Positions 46,648 through 58,453 of a DNA stretch of 64,000 nt are shown piece by piece. The notes beneath the pieces were generated by a model. That model did not search any database. It saw only the letters and a list, made by a program, of their open reading frames with translations, and was not told the origin of the DNA. The translations under genes and the position numbers were made by a program. The stretch comes from Oenanthe sinensis (lineage: Eukaryota; Streptophyta; Magnoliopsida; Apiales; Apiaceae): contig CM053810.1 in NCBI GenBank assembly GCA_028671895.1, positions 32,467,501-32,531,500 on the forward strand, in the 5' to 3' direction. Position 1 is the first letter of the stretch. Every line of letters starts with the position of its first letter.

Positions 46648-47523
46648 TGAAGGGTTTTGGGCATGAAAACGCAGCGGAATTAACGTAAAAACAATAAAAA
46701 AAATCGAAACCCAATCGCAGGATCCATGTATAACGTTGGATGATTATGGTGAAGAAGTATGTACCTTAACAAAGCTTTCGTATGCTGTTTAATGGAGGTC
46801 CAGAAAGATGAATCACAGCAGTCCTTTGTTGCAAAGATTTGTTCTCTAAAGAAGTCCACACGAACGCCCGATCGTCCTACGATCACCGGAGTCGGTACTA
46901 GCCGAATTGTTTGCCTCTCTCTCTCTCTCTCTCTTTCTCTAGGCTCTCTTGATGTTGAGCAACTAAGGTTTTTCTCTAAAACAAAATTTGATGATTAAAC
47001 CTTAATACTATACATCATTATGTATATATAGGGGAGAGAGAGATTTTGGGCCTAACCCTAATCCATGTGGTTTCCAAAACCCATTATGACTTTGGGTTAT
47101 TATTATTATTAAATCTGAATTCTAATATAATTAATCAAGTCCCACTTAATTAATTCAATAATTAAATTCGAATAATAATAATAATACTTATTAAATTCGA
47201 ATTCTAATATAATTAATCAAGTCCCACTTAATTAATTTAATAATTAAATTCGAATAAACAATAATATATTTAAATTCGTAATTTAAATAAACCTCCGTTT
47301 TGACGTTCTTTGTGTGTGACCCTTTAGGTTATTATTACGTTGGTAATAATTTTATTATCTAATAATAAAATTATAAACAATGAGCGGCATCTAGTAATAC
47401 ATCATTGCTACCCAAGTAACAATAATAATTGGTGATTCAATTAAACCTTTCGTGAATAATGTGCAATGTAATATAATCCCTTTAATCTTATATTATAGAT
47501 AAAACTCGAGGCATGTATAGTGT
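46648..47523 (-). repeat. 3' LTR of element D, left piece
   Basis: Starts tgaagggttttgg, the D/H family terminus, after ttaag (46,643-46,647), a candidate target duplication whose partner is off-window. It aligns with H (for example gagcggcatctagtaatac) but has its own 5' half, including a TC run at 46,915-46,937. TATA-like sequence lies near 47,022-47,030 on the minus strand. E split it at 47,523; it resumes at 59,000. Confidence 0.9.
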
Positions 47524-48113
47524 TGATATGGGTAAAAATAGCCCCGAGGAAATAATAAATGAAGTATTTATTATTTCATTTACTAGGCCTGATATGGTCC
47601 AAAGGCCTGGGCCCTTGAAACGGACCAAGAAAATAAATCATAGGATCAACTGGATTTATAAGTCCAGCCCATGAAGCTCTGTTAAAGCCATCGGTCCATT
47701 AAGCCTTTATTATTAATTAATTTTGTAATTAATTAATAAGGGTCCAATTAAGGTCCGAAAAACCTGTTGAAGGCCCTAATCCTAGAAGGATCTAGAAACT
47801 CAAAAACGGGAGGAGTCCCACAAGGACTCTCACTCCTAAGAGGTTTAGACAACCCTGACACTAGGAGACTTGGCCACCAAGTCTCCTACTTCTAATCTGA
47901 TTCCAAGGCCTCCATACACCTATATAAAGGGCCTAACCCCTCAACATTAGAACTACGTTTTTGGCTTGATTCTCATACAAACTGAGATACGTAGGCAGTT
48001 AACGAGGACCTGAGTTAAGTCACGAAACGTTAGTGCAGCCATTAAAGCTTGAAGCTCTCTCAAACCCTAGCGTTAATTACGTATTAAAGACATCTCGTTT
48101 TTGATCCGTAACA
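47524..48113 (+). repeat. 5' LTR of E
   Basis: 590 bp, TGATATGGGT to CCGTAACA. By eye it differs from the 3' LTR at about nine positions over 546 bp. Confidence 0.93.
47921..47930 (+). promoter_or_regulatory. TATA box of the E LTR
   Basis: TATATAAAGG, conserved in the 3' LTR near 58,850. Transcription would begin about 30 bp downstream and read gag-pol. Confidence 0.75.
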
Positions 48114-48115
48114 TT

Positions 48116-48131
48116 TGGCGCCGTCTGTGGG
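48116..48131 (+). other. Primer-binding site of E
   Basis: TGGCGCCGTCTGTGGG two bases after the LTR. The TGGCGCC start is shared by many plant Tat and Athila elements; the exact tRNA cannot be fixed from this window. Confidence 0.8.
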
Positions 48132-48146
48132 AAGCGAATAACAACC

Positions 48147-51100
48147 ATGGCAAGAACACGAAGTACTGCAAGCACCCTTGAAAGAGAGATCCCTGACACC
48201 GCTGCCGACACCACTGTTCCCCCTATTACAACTCAGGAGCAACAAGTTGTTGTTCCAACCACCTCCGTTGAAGACCCTGAAGCAAGCACCCGGCGCGCCG
48301 GACCCCTTAGCATCGTCGTTCATCCTTCCAACCCTGAAGTATTAATTCATGCTTCAGCTCCTCCACTCCAGGTAATTCCACCCCTTCATAAAACTTTTGT
48401 TGCTCCTCCTACTATGCAGGTCTCATCTGCTATAACACCTGACCCTCGTTATGGGCTCCCAAGGAACTACGAGCCCCCTTATGAGCAAGGGTTGTTGCCC
48501 CACTATACCTCACAACGAAGAAGTCGGGACTTCTCTGGACCTTACTCAACTGATGACGAGAAGTCGTCTGACGAAGATGTTAACCCACGAAGGAGGCGAC
48601 CTGGTAAGGAGCCCCTTGGAGGGAGGGGTACCCAGCCCCGAGGACCTCAAAGTAATGACTCCCTGAACCTTCAGGAAAGAATACGCGCTCATGAAGCCGA
48701 AGCTCAATGACTAAGGAAAGACCTGGAGAAGGCATTGGCAAGGCGACAGCGCCCCAGAGTGGAGGGTGCTGGAGAGTTGATGAGAAACACCTCTGTAATA
48801 GATTTGGATGAGCCCCCGAGGCAAATAAGGACAAGTCATGTAAGGGCTGATCCCCAAGACTTATTGCCGCTTGGAGATCCTGATGATCCCACACCCCCCT
48901 TCACAGAGAATATTATGAATGAAAAGATATCAAGGAAGTTTAAGATGCCAACAATCAGGGCCTATGATGGAACGGGAGATCCCTCAAATCATGTTCTCAC
49001 GTTCTCTAATGCACTGTTGCTGCAGCCTGTAAACGATGCCATCAAGTGTAGGGCGTTTCCCCAAACCCTGAGTGGCATGGCTCAGCGGTGGTTCAGTCGT
49101 CTACCACCAAACTCTGTTGGGTCATTCATGGATCTGAGCAGGGCCTTCATTGGTCAATTCATTAGTAGCAAGACCCATGAAAAGAGCTCAGCTTCGCTAA
49201 TGAACATGCACCAGGGGAAGAACGAATCCTTGAGGGATTACATGAATAGGTTCACAAAGGAAGCCGTGAAGGTCCCTGATCTGGATCAGAAGGTAGCTAT
49301 GATAGCCTTGCAGCAAGGGACTTCTGACGAAAATTTCAGGAGATCGTTAGCCAAGAGGGCCCCTGAAACTATGAATGAGCTCCAAGAGAGAGAAGGAAAG
49401 TATATCAAAGCTGAGGAAAGTATGAGGAAAGCTCAAGGGTTTCAGACCTCGAACGCCTATCCTAAAAAACGATCCAGCGATACCGAGTACACTGTTGATA
49501 CCAAGTATGCGAAGAATGGTGACGTCAATGACTCCAAGAAGAAAGGAGGTGCCAGGTTCACCGAGTATGCAAGGCTAAACACCGCCCGTAGCCAGATACT
49601 AATGGACATTGAGAAGGGTAAAGATCTTCGATGGCCGAAGCCACTGAGGACTGATCCTGAAAAAAGAAATAAGAGCGCATACTGTCGGTTCCATAGGGAT
49701 GTGGGACACGACACTGACGACTGTCGTCAGTTGAAAGATGAGATCGAATTTCTGATTAGAAGAGGGAAGTTGGAAAAATACACCAAGGATGGTGCTAGAG
49801 ACGATAGAAGGAACGACAAACGAAGGGACTCAGACCCCAAGGAAAGAAATAATCAGACCAGAGGGCCTGTGATTAACGTAATATCAGGAGGGCCAACTGC
49901 AGCAGGCAACTCCCGAAACTCCAAGAAGGCGTATGCCCGGGAGGTAATGATCATTATAGGAGAACCTCCTAAGAGGGAAAGGACTGAGATCTCGTTGTCC
50001 TTCGACGACTCCGACCTAGAAGGGGTAAGGTTCCCCCACGATGATCCCTTAGTAATCACCCCCACCATAGGGAATTCTCCTATGAAAAGAGTCTTGGTAG
50101 ACAATGGTTCTTCTGTTGATATCCTATTTTATGATGACTATGTGAAAATGGGATACAGTGATTCACAGCTAACCCCCTCCAATATGCCCATATACGGTTT
50201 TAATGGAGTGGAATCTCGGATCGAGGGGATCATACAACTACCAATGACTATGGGCGAAGAACCTCGACTGTCCACTCAAATGCTGAATTTCTTAGTTATT
50301 AAGGCAAGCACTACCTATAATGCAATCCTTGGAAGGACAGGGTTGCATGCCTTCAAAGCAATAGCTTCTACATACCACTTGAAACTCAAGTTCCCGACTA
50401 GGAATGGAGTGGGGGAAGAAAGAGGAGATCAGAAGATGGCCAGAAGCTGTTATGTGGCTGCTTTGAAGCCTGATGGCACTGGGGGGCAGGTTCTCCCCAT
50501 TGAAGATATAGATGTCAGAGATCACGAAGAGAGGAGGGGGAAACCTGTGGAGGACTTGGAGTCCATTCCCTTGGATCCTTCATATCCTGAGAAAGTGACG
50601 TATGTTGGGGCTTCACTCCCCAAGGACCTGAAACAAAAACTGATACAGTTCCTGCAAGATAACAGGGATGTTTTCGCTTGGACAGCTGCTGACATGCCAG
50701 GAATAGACCCCGAGCTTATAACACATCAGTTGAATGTAAATCCTGGAAGGACAGCAGTCAAACAGAAGAAAAGAAGTTTTGCCCCTGAAAGACAGGAGGC
50801 CGTTAAGCAGGAAGTGGAAAAATTGCTAGAAGCTGGATTTATTGAAGAAATCCAATTTCCTGAATGGTTGGCCAACCCTGTGATGGTTAAAAAGAGCAAT
50901 GGGAAGTGGAGAATGTGTGTGGACTTCACTGACTTGAATGACACATGTCCCAAGGACTGTTTCCCCTTACCAAGGATAGACACGTTAATAGATGCCACAG
51001 CTGGGCACGAGATGCTTAGCTTCATGGATGGTTTTAGTGGCTACAACCAAATTAAAATACACCCCGATGACGTTCCTAAGGTATCATTCATCACTGACTT

Positions 51101-53792
51101 TGGTGTTTTTTGTTATCTGGTTATGGCTTTTGGACTTAAGAATGCAGGAGCCACATATTAAAGGCTTGTGAATAAGATCTTCAAACATCTCATTGGTACG
51201 ACCATGGAGGTCTACGTAGATGACATGTTAGTCAAAAGCTTAGACAAAGCCGATCACCTTGCGCACCTGAGTGAGGCATTTGAAATTCTGAGAACCCACA
51301 AAATGATGTTGAACCCGGCCAAGTGTGCCTTTGGTGTAGGGTCTAGAAAATTTCTAGGCCTGATGGTCTCCAAAAGAGGCATTGAGGCCAATCCCGATAA
51401 AATTCAAGCAATCTTGGACATGGAGCCCCCCAAGACTGTTAAGGAGGTCCAAAAGCTCACTGGAAGGGTAGCAGCCCTTGGGCGTTTCATATCCAAATTT
51501 GGAGAGAAGTGTCTGCCATTCTTCAAGGCCTTCAAGAAGGTCAAAAACATTGAATGGAATGAGGAGAGCCAAGCAGCATTTGAAGAACTAAAGAAGTACA
51601 TGGCTGAGCCGCCCTTGCTTGCCAAACCAAAACCAGGAGAGATGCTATTCATGTATCTGGCTGTCTCAAACTCAGCCCTGAGTGCAGTACTTGTGAAAGA
51701 GGAAGCGAAGGTTCAGAAGCCCATCTATTACGTTAGCAAGATTCTGCATGGAGCAGAACTGAACTATTCAAAGGTTGAAAAGTTTGCATTAGCATTAATA
51801 ATGGCTTCGAGGAAGTTACGCCCGTACTTCCAGGCGCATGTTATTGAAGTCCTGACAGACCAACCCCTGAGAAACATACTGCATAGCCCCAAGGCCAGTG
51901 GAAGGCTAATCAAATGGGCCATTGAACTTGGAGAGTTCGAAATCAGATACAAGCCAAGGATAGCCATCAAAGCCCAGGCTCTAGCTGACTTCGTGGTTGA
52001 ATGTACCATTCCAAACCAAGAAGTCGGGGGGCAAGGAGAGGATAAAGAAGGTAATAAGGAGAAAGAGGAAGAACTCAAAGAATACTGGTTGCTCTTTTTT
52101 GATGGAGCTTCAAAAACGAAAACTAGTGGAGCTGGCCTAGTGTTGCAAAGCCCAGATGGCTTCATTGTCGAGTATGCAATTAAGTTGGATTTCCCGACAA
52201 CAAACAACGAGGAAGAATACGAAGCTCTGATAGCTGGGCTTGGTCTGGCCAGAACCTTGAGGGTAAAAAACATGAAAGTATGTGGTGACTCAAGGTTAGT
52301 AATCTCTCAAATAAATGGGGAGTTTGAGACCCGAGACATGACTATGGCAAGGTATTTGAGAATCGTTAAAGCTCAAGCCACACAGTTCGAAGAATGTCAC
52401 TTTGAGTACATCCCGAGAGAGGAAAACATGAAGGTTGATGCCTTGTCCAAATTTGCATCATCAGAAATTGAAAGCTACTCGGGCAGTGTTTATTTTCAAG
52501 TCTTGAAGACCCCAAGCATTGATGCAAAACTAATAGCTCCTATTGGGCCAGGAACGTGTTGGATGGATCCCATCAAACTCTACTTGAAAACAGGAAAAAC
52601 ACCTGCTGACCCCGTGGAAGCCCGCAAACTGTCGGTTAGGGCCTCGAGGTATGCCCTCATAGAAGGAATACTCTACCAAAAATCATACGTGATACCCTAT
52701 TTGAAGTGCCTGAGACCCCATGAGGCTGAAGCTGCCCTGAAAGAAGTTCATGATGGTGTATGTGGCCAACATCTTGGAAGCAGGGCCTTGGCTCATAAAG
52801 TTATAAGGCTAGGATTCTATTGGCCTGAGATGCTTAAAGATGCAAAAGCATATGTTAAGAAATGCGATCGCTGCCAAAGGTTTGCACCCATCGTCAGGCA
52901 GCCCCCTGAGATGTTGACATCAATAAGTTCTCCAATCCCCTTTGCCATGTGGGGAATGGATATATTAGGCCCGTTCCCTATGGCCAGCGCGCAAAGAAAG
53001 TTTCTCATTGTTGCCATTGACTACTTCACTAAGTGGATAGAAGCCAAGCCCTTGGCCAAGATCGACACTAAGAACGTAACTCAGTTTTTCTGGGAGAATG
53101 TTATATGCAGATACGGGCTTCCCCGAATCCTAGTGACGGACAACGGAACTCAGTTCAACAATAAGGACTTTATGGAATACTGTGGGAATTATAACATTGA
53201 ACTACGCTTCACTTCAGTAGCTCATCCGCAGTCAAATGGGCAAGCTGAAGTTGCTAACAAAATTATCTTGGATGGACTCAAGAAAAGGATTGAACGCTCC
53301 CAAGGGACTTGGGTTGATGAGTTACTCCCAATCTTATGGGCATATAGAACTACTTGCAGGACATCAACAGGAGCCACTCCATTTCAACTAGCCTATGGGG
53401 CCGAGGCAGTGGTACCCGTTGAAGTTGCTCAGACATCACCAAGGATTCAAGAATTTCAAGTCGACACCAATGAAGAAGGCATGAAACTGGCTCTAGACCT
53501 AATAGATGAGCTGCGCGACGAAGCTAATGCCAGAATAGTAGAAAGCCAGAAGAAAGCTTCGTTCTACTACAACCTGAGAGTCAAAGAAAGGTTCTTCCGC
53601 GAAGGAGACTTAGTCCTGCGAAAGATCGAGGCATCTGGAGTTGGTCCCAAGGGCAAGTTAGCCCCAAACTGGGAAGGACCGTACCAAGTAAAGGAAGTCA
53701 TCGGGCAAGGAGCATACAAACTCCAGACCCTTGAAGGGATTGAAGTCCCTAGAAGCTGGAATGCTGCCAACTTGAGAGTTTATTATGTTTAA
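48147..53792 (+). pseudogene. gag-pol: gag-pol polyprotein of E, one continuous frame with two stop codons
   Basis: A single frame of 1,882 codons interrupted only by TGA at 48,708 and TAA at 51,159. By codon number: Gag capsid about 270-440; zinc-finger-like CRFHRDVGHDTDDC about 512; protease VDNGSSVDILF about 651; RT about 905-1,050 with YVDD at 1,023; RNase H about 1,165-1,290; a second, archaeal-type RNase H (FFDGASKTKTSGAG to DALSKF) about 1,313-1,441; integrase HHCC about 1,535-1,577, then D in MDILGP, D in TDNGTQF and E in NGQAEVAN; a GPYQV segment near the end. Both stops fit C-to-T changes (CGA to TGA, CAA to TAA in the RT block before RLVNKIF). Gag and Pol share one frame here, without a visible frameshift site between them. 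Confidence 0.93.
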
Positions 53793-54112
53793 ATTGTTAG
53801 TTTTTATTGAGAACATTTAATTAATGACTTGTTCAAGCCTCGAAGGCATAAGTTGTTTCTTTTTATACTAAATTATAAGTTTCGAGAAATGCTTTCTGTT
53901 TTCCTTATATGACGTTTGTCATTTTTACTTAGTCTTTTTACAAGCCTCAAGAGTAGTTGTTGTTTATGTTCAAGATAAACACGAAAAACAAAGCAAAACT
54001 AAGGCAAGAAGTAAAAAGACAGGAAAGTAAAATACATAAATAAGAACCCAAAGGCTGAATGTTTTTACAAAACCCCTGGGGGCAACATAAATACAGGCAA
54101 AAGAAATCCTAT
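53793..54112. other. Gap between the ends of gag-pol and the antisense gene
   Basis: 320 bp separating two convergent reading frames. I see no motif beyond AT-rich stretches where both transcripts could be polyadenylated. Confidence 0.4.
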
Positions 54113-56089
54113 CTATGCTTCTTCCTCCTCTTCTCCCTCCTCCTCTTCTCCCGAAGAATCCTCGCCGCTTGAAGACGAACCCTCTTCACCTTCATCAGAT
54201 TCTTCTTCTCCAAAGGAACTGTCTTCTGTCGGGGCTGGAGGAGTTGTCTTGGGAACGGATTGCTGGGGAGATGGAGTAGGGCTAGGCTCGTTAGCCCTTT
54301 GTTGCCTTATATCAGGGCTGCTGTCCCCCTCGGCCTCTTCATCCTGGGCTGCAATCAACCGCTGTAGGGCTTCAGCTGACTGGGGACTCTGGAAGTCCAC
54401 TTTTGGGTCAAACAACCCCGGATGCTTCGCCAACACCGCCTTCAATGCCTCATTCCAACCAATTGTGTAGTTGGCTGGAAAAAGGAGATCGTCATGCTGC
54501 TGAATCAAGTCTTGATACTCCTCCGAGCCCAAATATTTGTCAACAATTGCATTTTGATCGGCCCGGAGTTCTATTATCTCAGCTTGAGCCCGCTTTAGCA
54601 TGTCCTCCTTCTCCGCCAACTTCTCCTCCAGTTGCATGATCTTGGCATTAGCTTTAGTAAGCTCCTTTTTGTGCTTTCCTGCTTGAACCTTCCACGACTC
54701 TGTCTGGTGGAGGGAAGCCTGAAAGTAGGCATTGGCCTGAAAAACCAACAAACCACGTTAAAACACATTAAAGGCCAAGGAATAGTGTGTGCAAGAAAAG
54801 TAAAGTGTAAATTAGGTAAGTAAAGAAACTTACCGACGCCAGTGCTTGTGCACCTAAAGCTTTGGTACTCTCCTCGTCTCGCCCCAAAACTATATCCTTG
54901 TAATCACAAGGAGTCAAAGAATGGAGGGACCAATCCCTAGCATGATCCGTGCAGCCAACCACGGTATCTGACTTCCTGAATCCCTAGCCCGGCTTGTAAC
55001 CTAGGGATTTTGGTGCTCTAACAGTTTCACTGCCACCAGCCCCAGTTGGCTCAGAATGAGGCTGTAAAAAAGCTGGAGGCTCCTTCCCCTGTCTGGGGTC
55101 GTTCATCAGCCTTAGCCGCTTCATACGGCCAGTTTCCTCTACAGGAGGAATAGTCCACTTGTTGATCTGCGCAGCAGCTGGAAAAATGAACAAATTATTA
55201 GCCCGATAATAAGGCAATGGAATGTGCAGAGTAAAGAGACGAAATTAAACAAAAAATGGTATACCTTTATTCGAGGCCCTCGATAGGCCCACTGCTTTTA
55301 GCCTAAACTCATCAAGAAGAGCCCAAGAGACTTCCTTGGTCTCCGCCTGGGTGGCGCAGCATAAGCATTCTGCTCCTCCAAAGAGAGCAGGATTGACTCG
55401 GCGCTCCCATCTGCGACTTTTCCAAAAGTGGGCCTAAAGAGAGTACCCCAGTCTCCCCCCTCCCATGAAATTTGAACAAAGTTTTCCTTCCAATGAAGGT
55501 TGTTATCAGGAATAGAAGAATTATCAAAGATATGGGGTTTATTTGGCCTATGAGCAATGTGAACCCAGCCTAAGGAAAGGCTAGAAGAGTTTTTGAACTG
55601 GAAGATTTTGCGAAAAAGGGGGACGGTCATTTTGATTTTCTTTTCCAAGCACAAAACCATGAAGCAATGGATGAGTCTCCATCTGTTGGGCACGATTTGG
55701 CTAGGGTGACATTGGACATCGGCTAGAAGAGTGGGGATGAACTCGTGTAAAGGGAACCTAAGCCCCGCTAGCAGGGCATCGATGTATACAAATAATTTGG
55801 AAGGATGCCAATGGCAGGTCCTGTCTCCAGGCTCTGCTAGAGAAATGGTGAAACGGGGAGGAAAATTAAAAAGACGATTGTACTGCTCTACTAAATCAGA
55901 TTCAAAAAAATTATTGCTACGACTATAGGAATCTAAATGGGATAGGCTAGGGTACTCGTCCCCCCGTTGGTTTATCATATCGATTAAAGACATATAAGGA
56001 GAGAAAATGGGGATTCGTCGAAGAGGTTTACCTCGCTTAGCAGACCCCACATTCATAGCTGCCAGTCTTGAGTTCTTCTTGTCAGCCAT
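54113..56089 (-). pseudogene. Antisense three-exon gene of E (putative gypsy-type transposon protein)
   Basis: Opposite to gag-pol. Exon 1, 56,089-55,265; exon 2, 55,177-54,834; exon 3, 54,736-54,113. Introns are 87 and 97 bp with GT...AG ends (donors gtatac, gtaagt; acceptors tttttccag, gtttttcag), and phases fit. Exon 1 encodes a domain with FPPRFTISLAEPGD, GLRFPLHEF, LGWVHIAHR, WKENFVQIS, which resembles the family called putative gypsy type transposon (Transposase_28), found on the antisense strand of Tat elements. Exon 3 gives a coiled coil (LEEKLAEKEDMLKRAQAEI) and a Ser/Glu-rich acidic tail. Defects: a frameshift near 55,345 and an in-frame TAG at 54,984-54,986. No enzymatic role is established. 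Confidence 0.8.
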
Positions 56090-56224
56090 TTGATTTTCAA
56101 GCTACTGAGTATCCTTGAGAGAACTAAGGACTGGAACTGCTGAGAAGCTTAAGAGCTCAAGTATGTAAGAGATTTGAGAAGTGAGAAATGAGAAGTGTGA
56201 ATGATGAAGCCCCTCACCTCACTC

Positions 56225-56231
56225 ATATATA
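56225..56231 (-). promoter_or_regulatory. Putative TATA box of the antisense gene
   Basis: TATATAT on the minus strand, about 140 bp before the ATG at 56,089. The intervening sequence is free of other ATG-led long frames. Confidence 0.5.
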
Positions 56232-56425
56232 GCCCTCCAGCCGGTCACATGACCGTTTATATTCACCTTTTAACAGGTGCTTCTAGGTCACACGACCGTT
56301 GAAGGGTAAGTCAACCGGTATCACCGGTGAGTGGGCTCATAAGGCCCATGTTTTAAGGCCCAAGACTCTGTAATCCATGAACCAAGAAGGATCTAGAACT
56401 TGGGCATACTAAGCCCACAACTCGT
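56232..56425. other. Spacer between the antisense promoter and the tandem array
   Basis: Contains two copies of a cacatgaccg / cacacgaccg word and caccggtatcaccggtga, a short palindromic stretch (56,315-56,330). No gene. Confidence 0.4.
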
Positions 56426-57540
56426 AAGGCCTTGAGGCCCAAAAAAGTTTCGACCTCAAAGAGTTTTGAGGTCTAATTCGACTTCATTCCTAGTCGAAGA
56501 TTATAAGGCCTTGAGGCCCAAAAAAGTTTCGACCTCAAAGAGTTTTGAGGTCTAATTCGACTTCATTCCTAGTCGAAGATTATAAGGCCTTGAGACCCAA
56601 AAAAGTTTCGACCTCAAAGAGTTTTAAGGTCTAATTCGACTTCATTCCTAGTCGAAGATTATAAGGCCTTGAGGCCCAAAAGAGTTTCGATCTCAAAGAG
56701 TTTTGAGGTCTAATTCGATTTCATTCCTAGTCGAAGATTATAAGGCCTTGAGGCCCAAAAGAGTTTCGACCTCAAAGAGTTTTGAGGTCTAATTCGATTT
56801 CATTCCTAGTCAAAGATTATAAGGCCTTGAGGCCCCAAAAAAAAAAGTTTCGACCTCAAAGAGTTTTGAGGTCTAATTCGACTTCATTCCTAGTCGAAGA
56901 TTATAAGGCCTTGAGGCCCAAAAGAGTTTCGACCTCAAAGAGTTTTGAGGTCTAATTCGATTTCATTCCTAGTCGAAGATTATAAGGCCTTGAGTCCCCA
57001 AAAAGAGTTTCGACCTCAAAGAGTTTTGAGGTCTAATTCGACTTCATTCCTAGTCGAAGATTATAAGGCCTTGAGGCCCCAAAAAGAGTTTCGACCTCAA
57101 AGAGTTTTAAGGTTTAATTCGACTTTATTCCTAGTCGAAGATTATAAGGCCTTGAGGCCCAAAAAAGTTTCGACCTCAAAGAGTCTTGAGGTCTAATTCG
57201 ACTTTATTCCTAGTCGAAGATTATAAGGCCTTGAGGCCTAAAAAAGTTTCGACCTCAAAGAGTTTTGAGGTCTAATTCGACTTCATTCCTAGTCGAAGAT
57301 TATAAGGCCTTGAGGCCCAAAAGAGTTTCGACCTCAAAGAGTTTTAAGGTCTAATTCGACTTCATTCCTAGTCGAAGATTATAAGGCCTTGAGGCCCAAA
57401 AGAGTTTCGACCTCAAAGAGTTTTGAGGTCTAATTCGATCTCATTCCTAGTCGAAGATTATAAGGCCTTGAGGCCCAAAAGTGTGTCGACCTCAAAAAAT
57501 TTTGAGGCCTAATTCGACCTCAATTGAGGTCGATGACAAC
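56426..57540. repeat. 79-bp tandem repeat array, 14 copies
   Basis: Units begin aaggcctt at 56,426, 56,505, 56,584, 56,663, 56,742, 56,821, 56,905, 56,984, 57,065, 57,146, 57,225, 57,304, 57,383 and 57,462. The longer steps come from variable A runs. Each unit holds two inverted repeats, gacctcaaa/tttgaggtc and ttcgact/agtcgaa, so it can fold as paired hairpins. Short frames across it are artefacts of the repeat. Confidence 0.95.
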
Positions 57541-58240
57541 CTTAGCCTCATTTTTGACCAAGTAACCGTGAAGGCCTAATTCGACCTCGATCCAAGTCGA
57601 AATCGACTTCGAGACATTATTTCGACCTCAAGGATAATTGAGGCCTAAATCGATCTCAATCGAGGTCGAAATCGACTTTAAGAATGCAGTTCCACTTCAA
57701 GGGATTTCGAAGCCTAAATCGACCTCAATCGAGGTCGAAATCAACATAAATCCTCATTTCGACCTCAAAGTGTTTTGAGGTCCTGTTCGACCTCAGTCGA
57801 GGTCGAGGACAACCTTAGTCTCATTGCTGACCAAATAGCCATGAAGGCCTATTCGATCTCAATCGAGGTCGAAATCAACGTAATTCCTCATTTCGACCTC
57901 AAGGTGTTTTGAGATTCTGTTCGACCCCAATCGAGGTCGAATTTGACCTTGATCCCCTTAATCGACCTCAAAGGTATTTTCAGGCCTAATTCGACCTCAG
58001 TCACATGATTGACCACCAGGTAGTTCTTCTGCTCTAATCGACTTCAATCGAAGTCGAATTCGAGCTTGATTCCCAAAATCGACCTGAAGTAGAATTTGAG
58101 GTCGAAATCGACCTCAATCCGGGTCGAAATAGTTAGGATGACAGCAGCCCGTATCGACCTCGAATTCCTTCGACTTGGGAGGGGAATTGAGGTCGAAATC
58201 GACCTCATTCCAGGTCGAATTGCTCAAGAATCTCGAAATT
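57541..58240. repeat. Degenerate array of TCGACCT/AGGTCGA palindromic words
   Basis: About thirty words of type tcgacctcaatcgaggtcga at irregular spacing of 20-60 bp. They share the core of the 79-bp unit, so this is either the ancestral form or a decayed edge of the array. Confidence 0.8.
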
Positions 58241-58436
58241 TTTCCCATTTTCTGTAAGTTTTTGAAAGTAACATCCTTGGGGACAGATTTATAGAGTATT
58301 GATTCTTTAAAAAGAAATTAATAAAAGAAGGCCTGAGCCCGAAAGTCGAGATAAAATGGACTAAAATAAGTCAAAAGCCCGGTAAGGCACTTAAAACCCT
58401 TTGTAAAACTTTTACGAAAACTCACGAAGTTTTCCC
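58241..58436 (+). other. Unique 3' sequence of E before the polypurine tract
   Basis: No frame or repeat. Includes aaactcacgaagttttcccaaaagttg leading to the tract. Confidence 0.4.
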
Positions 58437-58453
58437 AAAAGTTGGGGGGCAAA
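58437..58453 (+). other. Polypurine tract of E
   Basis: aaaagttggggggcaaa directly before the 3' LTR start. Confidence 0.85.

Noticed and set aside
46915..46937. TC dinucleotide run as a functional Y patch
   Set aside because: It is in the LTR of D on the strand opposite to its transcription and looks like an ordinary microsatellite.
54249..54823. Plus-strand frames opposite the antisense gene
   Set aside because: They are shadows of the Ser/Glu/Pro-rich exon 3 and its intron, with no recognisable domain.
56945..57196. Open frame of 83 codons with repeated peptides
   Set aside because: It is a read through three 79-bp repeat units, without start context, and breaks where the unit length shifts.
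56426..57540. Regular direct repeats that could suggest a CRISPR-like array
   Set aside because: Whole 79-bp units repeat with no unique spacers, and they lie inside a plant Tat retrotransposon.
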